NCBI GenBank assembly: GCA_023399105.1
Contig: JAEWQT010000006.1
Span: 1 to 12,472 of the forward strand
Direction: 5' to 3'
Length of the DNA: 12,472 nt
Origin: Pseudomonadota bacterium
Lineage (GTDB): Bacteria; Pseudomonadota; Gammaproteobacteria; Pseudomonadales; Oceanobacteraceae
The notes beneath the pieces were generated by a model. The model saw only the letters and a program-made list of their open reading frames with translations, was not told where the DNA came from and ran no database searches. A program made the position numbers and the translations under genes. Shown in pieces: positions 7,458 through 12,472 of this stretch (its first letter is position 1; the number at the start of each line of letters is the position of its first letter).

Positions 7458-9311
7458 ATGTGGGAGCATTCATTCCGTGATCCGCGCCAGGAACGTCGAC
7501 TGTTCCGCTCCCGTGCCATCTTTTTGGGCCTGGTTATGTTCGTCTTGCTGTGCGGACTGGCCTGGCGCATGGCGTATCTGCAGATCACCCTGCACGAAAA
7601 ATACCGCGACCTGTCGGAAAACAACCGCATGCAGTTGCGGCCGGTGGCGCCCAACCGCGGCCTGATTTACGACCGCAATGGCGTTTTACTGGCTGAAAAT
7701 ATCCCCTCGTACAGCCTGACCATGACTCTGGAGCGGACTCAGGACCACCAGCAGACACTGGCGTTTCTGCAGGATCTGATCGGCTTCAGCGAACGTGAAT
7801 GGGAACAGATTGAAAGCCGCCTCCGTCAGCGCCGCCGCCCCTTTGAACCCATCGTGCTGAAACACCGGCTGAACGAAGAAGAAATCGCCAGCATCATGGT
7901 AAACCGCAACTTTATGCCCGGTATCGATGTGGAAGCCCAGCTGGTGCGACATTACCCCCATGGTGAAGATTTTGCCCATGTGTTGGGTTACGTTGGCCGC
8001 ATCAACCAGCAGGAACAAAGCCAGCTCGACCTTGATCCGGATGAAAAACGCCGCTACAGCGCCACCCGTTTTATCGGCAAGACCGGGGCCGAAAAACGCT
8101 ATGAGGAAGTCCTGCATGGCGAAGTGGGTTACGAAAAAGTCGAAACCAACGCCCGTGGCCGCGTTATCCGCGTGGTCGAACGTCAGGACCCGGTGCCCGG
8201 TGAAGACATCACCCTGCATCTGGACATTCGCCTGCAACAACTGGCGCGCAAAGAAATGCAGAAGATGCGCGGTGGTCTGGTAGCCATTGATATTGAAACC
8301 GGCGGTATTCTCAGTCTGTACAGCAACCCCAGCTTTGACCCCAACCTGTTTGTGACCGGCATTTCCCACGCCGACTACGCCGCCCTGCGCGACAACCCCG
8401 ACCTGCCGCTGTTTGACCGTACGACCCGGGGCCAGTATCCGCCGGCCTCAACCCTGAAGCCCTTTGTCGGGCTGGCGATTCTGGAAGCCGGCAGCACCAG
8501 CTGGAGTGAAACCATTACCGACCACGGCTGGTATCAGCTGCCCAACGATGAGCGTATTTACCGCGACTGGAAGCGTACCGGACATGGCCTGGTGAATATG
8601 GAACGGGCCATGATCGAGTCCTGTGATACCTATTTCTATGAAATGGCCGTGCGCGCCGGTATCGATAATATATCCCCCTTTCTGGCGCAGTTTGGTTTCG
8701 GCCGTAATATGACGCTGGATATCCCCAACGCCCTACCGGGCCTGTTGCCTGACCGCGACTGGAAACGTGGCCGCCACGGCAGCTTCTGGTTTGCCGGCGA
8801 CACCGTGAACCTGGGCATTGGTCAGGGCTACATGCTGGTCACGCCACTGCAGCTGGCCACCGCCACCGCCGTGCTGGGTAACCGGGGCCAATGGCAGATT
8901 CCGCGCCTGATTTATGCCCGCAACAACCAGCCGGTCGATGTCCCGCACGGCGATATCCCCGATATTCAGCTGAAAGCCCCACGCGACTGGGAGCGCATGA
9001 CCGTTGCCATGGAAAAAGTCATCACCGACCTGCGGGGTACCGCGCGCCGTCTGCATCAGCGCCGGACTTACAGCATGGCGGCCAAAACCGGTACCGCCCA
9101 GGTGGTGGGTATTAAGCAGGATGAAGAATACGACTCCGAAGCCCTGAAAGAACGGCTGCGTGACCACGCCCTGTTCATTGCCTACGCGCCCGCCGATAAG
9201 CCCAAAATTGCGGTCGCAGTGGTGATTGAAAATGGTGAGTCCGCCGCCCGCACCGCCGGGCCGGTGGCGCAGAGTATTATTTACGAATATCTCGGAGGCG
9301 CAGAAGGCTGA
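7458..9311 (+). CDS. mrdA: Penicillin-binding protein 2, peptidoglycan DD-transpeptidase
   Basis: A 617-residue class B PBP, the transpeptidase of the elongasome that cross-links peptidoglycan during rod-shaped growth with RodA. An N-terminal cytoplasmic stretch is followed by one membrane anchor at about residues 21-39. Then comes the PBP dimerisation (pedestal) region beginning APNRGLIYDRNG, then the transpeptidase domain. All three active-site motifs are present: STLK with Ser331 and Lys334 (E. coli Ser330), SCD at 388-390, and KTG at 543-545. The start at 7458 (MWEHSFRDP) is preferred over the in-frame ATG at 7410, which would add 16 residues inside rlmH. The SxN-type motif is SCD, similar to SSD in E. 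coli PBP2. Its TGA overlaps the rodA ATG by one base. Confidence 0.97.
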   Translation: MWEHSFRDPRQERRLFRSRAIFLGLVMFVLLCGLAWRMAYLQITLHEKYRDLSENNRMQLRPVAPNRGLIYDRNGVLLAENIPSYSLTMTLERTQDHQQTLAFLQDLIGFSEREWEQIESRLRQRRRPFEPIVLKHRLNEEEIASIMVNRNFMPGIDVEAQLVRHYPHGEDFAHVLGYVGRINQQEQSQLDLDPDEKRRYSATRFIGKTGAEKRYEEVLHGEVGYEKVETNARGRVIRVVERQDPVPGEDITLHLDIRLQQLARKEMQKMRGGLVAIDIETGGILSLYSNPSFDPNLFVTGISHADYAALRDNPDLPLFDRTTRGQYPPASTLKPFVGLAILEAGSTSWSETITDHGWYQLPNDERIYRDWKRTGHGLVNMERAMIESCDTYFYEMAVRAGIDNISPFLAQFGFGRNMTLDIPNALPGLLPDRDWKRGRHGSFWFAGDTVNLGIGQGYMLVTPLQLATATAVLGNRGQWQIPRLIYARNNQPVDVPHGDIPDIQLKAPRDWERMTVAMEKVITDLRGTARRLHQRRTYSMAAKTGTAQVVGIKQDEEYDSEALKERLRDHALFIAYAPADKPKIAVAVVIENGESAARTAGPVAQSIIYEYLGGAEG

Positions 9312-10456
9312 TGGCCAATAAAGATTTCAGCCGCACCATCGACCACAGCCAGGGTGGCAGCGGTTTCAGCCGCAGCAGCGCGTTGTTTGCCCGGGCCCAC
9401 CTCGATCTGCCGCTGTTGTTATTACTGTTATTGCTCGCCGCCTGCGGTCTGTTGATTCTGTACAGTGGCAGTGGCCGCAGCATCGACATGGTCGAACGTC
9501 AGGTGCTGCATTTCCTGCTCGGTTTCGGTGTGCTGCTGGCGGCGGCACAGCTTCCTCCCCGTTTTTATCAGCAACTGGCTCCCTTTGCTTACAGCATCGG
9601 GCTGGTTCTGCTGGCCGGCGTATTGCTGTTCGGGGTCGGAGCCAAAGGCGCCCAGCGCTGGCTGGAACTGCCCGGCCTGCCACGCTTTCAGCCTTCTGAA
9701 CTGATGAAATTGGCGCTGCCACTCATGGTGGCCTGGTATATGGCCAAACGGCCGGTACCGCCAAAACTCAGCGATATTGTCAAAGCCCTGATCATTCTGC
9801 TGCTGCCGGTGGTGATGATTCTGAAACAGCCCGACCTGGGTACCTCCATCCTGATTGCCACCGCCGGTTTGCTGGTGGTGTTTTTTGCCGGCATGTCGTG
9901 GCGGCTGATCGTTTCTCTGGCCGCTCTGGTGGCCGCCGCCGCCCCGGTGATGTGGCTGTTCGTGATGCGCGATTACCAGAAGCAACGGGTGCTGACCTTT
10001 CTGAATCCGGAGTCTGATCCGCTCGGCTCGGGCTGGAATATTATTCAATCCAAAACCGCCATTGGCTCTGGCGGCATCGAAGGCAAAGGCTGGTTACAGG
10101 GTACCCAGTCGCAGCTGGAGTTTCTGCCGGAAAGTCACACCGACTTTATTATTGCCGTGCTGGCGGAAGAATTGGGCTTAATCGGCGTGCTGCTGCTGCT
10201 GACGCTGTACTTTTTTATCATCATGCGCTGCCTTTACCTTTCTTCGCGCTGTGAAACTTTATTCGCCCGTCTGGTGTCCGGTAGTCTGGCGGTAACTTTT
10301 TTCATTTACGTGTTCGTCAACATCGGCATGGTCAGTGGCATCCTGCCGGTGGTCGGCGTACCGTTACCCTTGGTGAGTTACGGCGGTACCTCGGTGATCA
10401 GTCTGCTGGCTGCTTTCGGGGTGATTATGTCGATGGTGACACACAATAAACACTAG
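9311..10456 (+). CDS. rodA: Peptidoglycan glycosyltransferase RodA (SEDS family)
   Basis: A 381-residue multi-spanning protein with about ten hydrophobic segments. RodA polymerises lipid II into glycan strands in the elongasome and works in complex with PBP2, encoded directly upstream. SEDS signatures are visible: GAKGAQRWL then FQPSELMK (about 110-133), KQPDLGTS (172-179), FLPESHTDFIIAVLAEELGLIG, split at Asp278 (the likely catalytic Asp of the HTDF motif), and the closing GVPLPLVSYGGTS. The first 30 or so residues before membrane segment 1 form a longer polar, Ser/Arg-rich tail than in E. coli RodA (370 residues). The start at 9311 overlaps the mrdA stop (TGATG). Confidence 0.97.
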   Translation: MANKDFSRTIDHSQGGSGFSRSSALFARAHLDLPLLLLLLLLAACGLLILYSGSGRSIDMVERQVLHFLLGFGVLLAAAQLPPRFYQQLAPFAYSIGLVLLAGVLLFGVGAKGAQRWLELPGLPRFQPSELMKLALPLMVAWYMAKRPVPPKLSDIVKALIILLLPVVMILKQPDLGTSILIATAGLLVVFFAGMSWRLIVSLAALVAAAAPVMWLFVMRDYQKQRVLTFLNPESDPLGSGWNIIQSKTAIGSGGIEGKGWLQGTQSQLEFLPESHTDFIIAVLAEELGLIGVLLLLTLYFFIIMRCLYLSSRCETLFARLVSGSLAVTFFIYVFVNIGMVSGILPVVGVPLPLVSYGGTSVISLLAAFGVIMSMVTHNKH

Positions 10457-10463
10457 GATTCTG

Positions 10464-11444
10464 ATGATGCATTCTGTTCGTACATGGCTGTTACAGGCGG
10501 GGCTGAGCATTACCCTGATTGCCCCTCTGCCAGCTCAGGCCTATTACCATCAACACCCGCGCGCAGAAGAATTTATTGCCGAGGCCAGCGCGGAATACCA
10601 GATCGATGCCAGTGAAATCCGTTCCTGGCTGGCGCAAACCGAACGACTGGAATCAGTCCTCGAAGCCATTGCGCGGCCCGCTGAAAAAGTCAAAGAATGG
10701 GACGAATATCAGGATATTTTTCTGACTCAGCGTCGCATAAATTCTGGCCGCGCCTTCCTGCAGGAACACGCGCGCCTGTTGGCGGCCGCCGAACAACAGA
10801 CCGGTGTCGACAAGCACATTATTGCTGCCATCATCGGGGTGGAAACCTTCTACGGTACCCGTCAGGGTAATTATCGCGTGCTCGACTCGCTGGCCACCCT
10901 GGCCTTTGACTACCCGACCCGCCCCCTGTTCTGGCGCGAACTGAAAGCCTTTTTCGCCCTCACCCGCACCGAACAGCTGGACCCCGCCAGCATTAAAGGT
11001 TCCTATGCCGGTGCCATGGGCTACGGCCAGTTTATTCCCACCAGCTACCTGCATTACGCCGTTGATGGCGATGGCGATGGTAAGCGCGACTTATGGGGCA
11101 ACCCGGCCGATGCCATTTTCAGCGTCGCCAATTACTTTAAACGCCACGGTTGGAAACCGGGTGAGCCGGTTACCCAGCGCGTGCGGGTCAAAGGCAGCGA
11201 CTATCAGTCCGTGGTTAATGACCAGCTGAAGCCCAAATGGACTGTAACCGAACTGCGCGCCCTGGGCGTCATCCCCACGCACAATCAGGGTGCCGACAGC
11301 CGCAGCGCCAATCTGATTCAGCTGCAGGGTAAAAAAGGCGCCGAGTTCTGGCTGGGGGAACATAATTTTTATGTGATTACCCGCTATAACCACAGCCGCC
11401 TGTACGCCATGGCGGTGTACCAGCTGAGCGAGGCTCTGCGTTGA
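10464..11444 (+). CDS. mltB: Membrane-bound-type lytic murein transglycosylase B (MltB family)
   Basis: A 326-residue periplasmic enzyme that cleaves the MurNAc-GlcNAc bond of peptidoglycan to leave 1,6-anhydroMurNAc ends. The signal peptide ends at about residue 26 (LPAQA). There is no lipobox cysteine, so unlike E. coli MltB this version is probably soluble or periplasmically exported by simple cleavage. The catalytic glutamate is Glu127 in IGVETFYGTRQGNYRVLDSL. The family motif GSYAGAMGYGQFIPTS follows, with a DGDGDGKRD acidic loop just after it. The start is the first of two adjacent ATGs, seven bases after rodA. The stop overlaps the rlpA TTG start. Placement beside rodA and rlpA suggests coordinated wall synthesis and turnover. 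The exact subfamily (B versus soluble variants) is not certain. Confidence 0.93.
   Translation: MMHSVRTWLLQAGLSITLIAPLPAQAYYHQHPRAEEFIAEASAEYQIDASEIRSWLAQTERLESVLEAIARPAEKVKEWDEYQDIFLTQRRINSGRAFLQEHARLLAAAEQQTGVDKHIIAAIIGVETFYGTRQGNYRVLDSLATLAFDYPTRPLFWRELKAFFALTRTEQLDPASIKGSYAGAMGYGQFIPTSYLHYAVDGDGDGKRDLWGNPADAIFSVANYFKRHGWKPGEPVTQRVRVKGSDYQSVVNDQLKPKWTVTELRALGVIPTHNQGADSRSANLIQLQGKKGAEFWLGEHNFYVITRYNHSRLYAMAVYQLSEALR
11428..11444 (+). promoter_or_regulatory. Ribosome binding site and TTG start of rlpA overlapping the mltB stop
   Basis: GCGAGG at 11428-11433 lies seven bases before TTG at 11441-11443. The TTG overlaps the mltB stop TGA (11442-11444) as TTGA. No ATG occurs in this frame before the lipoprotein signal, so the TTG is needed to give an intact signal peptide. 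Confidence 0.75.
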
Positions 11445-12217
11445 AAAGCCTGGCCTTGTTGCTGAGCATTACGCTGGTACTGGCCGGGTGTTCCAGCACC
11501 CCGTCCCGCTACCAGCACCGCCACGATTTTACGCCGCGGCCAATCAGCGATGTGCACAGTCTGCCGGAACCCACACCGAAGGCCGAGCCACGCAGTGCCA
11601 TTGGCAACCCGGTCAGCTATCGGGTGTTCGGCAAAGAATATCGTCTGCTGCCAACGGCAGACGGCTACCGTGAACGTGGTCAGGCGTCCTGGTACGGCAT
11701 GAAGTTTCACGGCCATACCACCTCCAACGGTGAGATTTACGACGTTTACCAGTTTACCGCTGCCCATAAAACCCTGCCCATTCCCAGCTATGTGCGGGTA
11801 ACCCGGCTGGATAACGGTAAATCCGTGGTGGTGCGGGTCAACGACCGTGGGCCATTCCATGGTGGGCGGATTATTGATCTGTCCTATGCCGCAGCGGTCA
11901 AACTGGGCATGGAACGTCAGGGTGTGGCGGACGTTGAAGTGGAAGTGATCAGCCCGGCGCAACCCCAGGCCGAACGCTGGGTACAGGTAGGCGCCTTACG
12001 CGATGGCGACGCGGCCAAGCGCCTGCAACAGCAATTAAAACAGCGCTTACAGAGCGCCGGCTGGGCGGTCAGCATCCATTCCAGCAGCGGCCAGACGCCG
12101 TTGCATCGGGTGCGCATCGGCCCGGTACCGGAAGGCGAAGCTCTGCAGCAGCTGTTACAGGCCTTACAACCGCTGAACCTTGGCCAGCCGCTGTTACTGG
12201 CGCGCCATCAACTCTGA
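11441..12217 (+). CDS. rlpA: RlpA septal-ring lytic transglycosylase lipoprotein with SPOR domain
   Basis: A 258-residue lipoprotein: the signal peptide ends in the lipobox LAGC with acylated Cys17 followed by SST, which predicts outer-membrane sorting. Residues 80-170 form the double-psi beta-barrel domain (GQASWYGMKFHGHTTSNGE, then VVVRVNDRGPF and IIDLSYAAA). Residues E98, D101 and H109 match in spacing the catalytic E120/D123/H131 known from Pseudomonas aeruginosa RlpA, which cleaves glycans stripped of stem peptides. Residues 178-250 form a SPOR domain (RWVQVGALRD to RVRIGPV), which binds denuded glycan at the septum. This supports an active enzyme and not the catalytically weak E. coli type. 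The start codon is TTG. It is the last gene of the operon. Confidence 0.95.
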   Translation: MKSLALLLSITLVLAGCSSTPSRYQHRHDFTPRPISDVHSLPEPTPKAEPRSAIGNPVSYRVFGKEYRLLPTADGYRERGQASWYGMKFHGHTTSNGEIYDVYQFTAAHKTLPIPSYVRVTRLDNGKSVVVRVNDRGPFHGGRIIDLSYAAAVKLGMERQGVADVEVEVISPAQPQAERWVQVGALRDGDAAKRLQQQLKQRLQSAGWAVSIHSSSGQTPLHRVRIGPVPEGEALQQLLQALQPLNLGQPLLLARHQL

Positions 12218-12252
12218 GCAACCGTCAGAACAGTTCTCAGCAGCCGCACGAT

Positions 12253-12303
12253 TCAGATATGAAGCAACTCAGACGTGAAGCAACCGGCATAAAACCGGCA
12301 TAA
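12253..12303. repeat. Two adjacent short tandem duplications
   Basis: TCAGATATGAAGCAAC (12253-12268) is followed directly by TCAGACGTGAAGCAAC (12269-12284), a 16-bp unit repeated with two mismatches. Overlapping its end, AACCGGCATAA occurs twice without interruption (12282-12292 and 12293-12303), then the A-tract of the minus-strand terminator begins. The repeats lie in non-coding sequence downstream of rlpA. Confidence 0.7.
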
Positions 12304-12333
12304 AAAAAGGGGCATGACCATCAGATCAGCCCC
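12302..12333 (-). terminator. Rho-independent terminator for the minus-strand gene at the right edge
   Basis: Read on the minus strand, GGGGC TGA (12333-12326) pairs with TCA T GCCCC (12317-12309) with one bulged base and an 8-base loop, followed by seven Ts (12308-12302). This is a standard intrinsic terminator, 57 bases after the TAA of the right-edge gene. On the plus strand there is no U-tract after the stem, so it would not obviously stop rlpA transcripts. Confidence 0.8.
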
Positions 12334-12363
12334 AGAGGCAAGGTACTCAACGCAAAATCGGGT

Positions 12364-12377
12364 GCTCCTTACGGAGC
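12364..12377 (-). other. Small hairpin with GNRA-type tetraloop after the right-edge gene
   Basis: On the minus strand GCTCC-GTAA-GGAGC forms a perfect 5-bp stem capped by GTAA, which fits the stable GNRA tetraloop class. It lies between the stop codon (12390-12392) and the terminator, in the 3' untranslated part of that transcript. Its role is unknown. Confidence 0.4.
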
Positions 12378-12389
12378 GGAAAAGACGGC

Positions 12390-12472
12390 TTATTCGCCAG
12401 TGCCATGCTTCTCAATGTCTTTCTTAACAGCCCAGTACACACCACCGAAAAAGGCGCAGGTCAGGCCGACAA
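12390..12472 (-). CDS. C-terminal fragment of an unrecognised small or membrane protein
   Basis: The last 26 codons and TAA of a minus-strand gene that enters from the right edge. The visible end is a hydrophobic, glycine-containing segment (VGLTCAFFGGVYWAV), probably a membrane helix, followed by a charged tail KKDIEKHGTGE. A stop codon at 12392-12390, the downstream terminator and a membrane-helix-plus-charged-tail pattern support a real gene. The other two minus-strand frames contain stops here. I do not recognise the family. It is not dacA, which follows rlpA in many relatives: dacA would be on the other strand. Confidence 0.65.
   Translation of the reverse strand, partial: VGLTCAFFGGVYWAVKKDIEKHGTGE

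Noticed and set aside
7686..8369. A 227-codon antisense frame within mrdA
   Set aside because: It is the shadow of an intact PBP2 coding sequence, with no domain or ribosome binding site supporting it.
9428..10048. A 206-codon antisense frame within rodA
   Set aside because: The product is His/Gln/Gly-rich, as expected opposite a Leu-rich membrane protein, and RodA is complete on the other strand.
12227..12237. AGAAC-A-GTTCT palindrome after rlpA as an operator or terminator
   Set aside because: It is too short for a terminator, lacks a U-tract, and matches no regulator site I know (it does not fit the LexA box).

Overview
The window reads as ordinary chromosome from a GC-rich gammaproteobacterium. 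The gene order proA-nadD-rsfS-rlmH-mrdA-rodA-mltB-rlpA is the arrangement known from Pseudomonas and related marine lineages. It differs from E. coli, where holA rather than proA precedes nadD. A YchJ/SEC-C protein, a DUF3549-like protein and membrane-anchored GGDEF proteins fit the same group. I cannot name the genus; a marine Oceanospirillales/Pseudomonadales member is a reasonable guess.

Layout. Positions 1-1435 (minus strand) hold a DUF3549-like gene translationally coupled (ATGA overlap) to a ychJ-like SEC-C gene that runs off the left edge. Positions 1520-1765 (plus) encode a tiny membrane-anchored coiled-coil protein. Positions 1846-2712 (plus) encode an LCM/TcmP-type SAM-dependent methyltransferase. 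It converges on two overlapping minus-strand genes (2718-3704 and 3694-4620), which encode paralogous multi-spanning membrane proteins with degenerate GGDEF domains. A divergent intergenic region (4621-4744) carries a good -10 element for proA.

Positions 4745-12217 hold eight plus-strand genes with gaps of at most 7 nt and several overlaps, almost certainly one operon. It covers proline synthesis (ProA), NAD synthesis (NadD), ribosome silencing and 23S rRNA methylation (RsfS, RlmH), the rod-shape peptidoglycan synthase pair (PBP2/MrdA and RodA), and two lytic transglycosylases (MltB-like and RlpA). The catalytic residues I could look for in the peptidoglycan and metabolic enzymes are present. 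The window ends with a 172-bp convergent region containing short tandem repeats and a minus-strand intrinsic terminator, then the last 26 codons of an unrecognised minus-strand membrane protein. The dacA/lipB/lipA genes that usually follow rlpA in relatives do not follow here.

The most interesting element is the tandem pair of degenerate GGDEF proteins. Both have lost the catalytic GG(D/E)EF signature and key metal-site residues, yet both keep an RxxD motif exactly five residues upstream, where the c-di-GMP inhibitory site lies in active diguanylate cyclases. That pattern suggests membrane-bound c-di-GMP receptors rather than cyclases. I saw no CRISPR array, tRNA, rRNA, insertion sequence, prophage or defence system.
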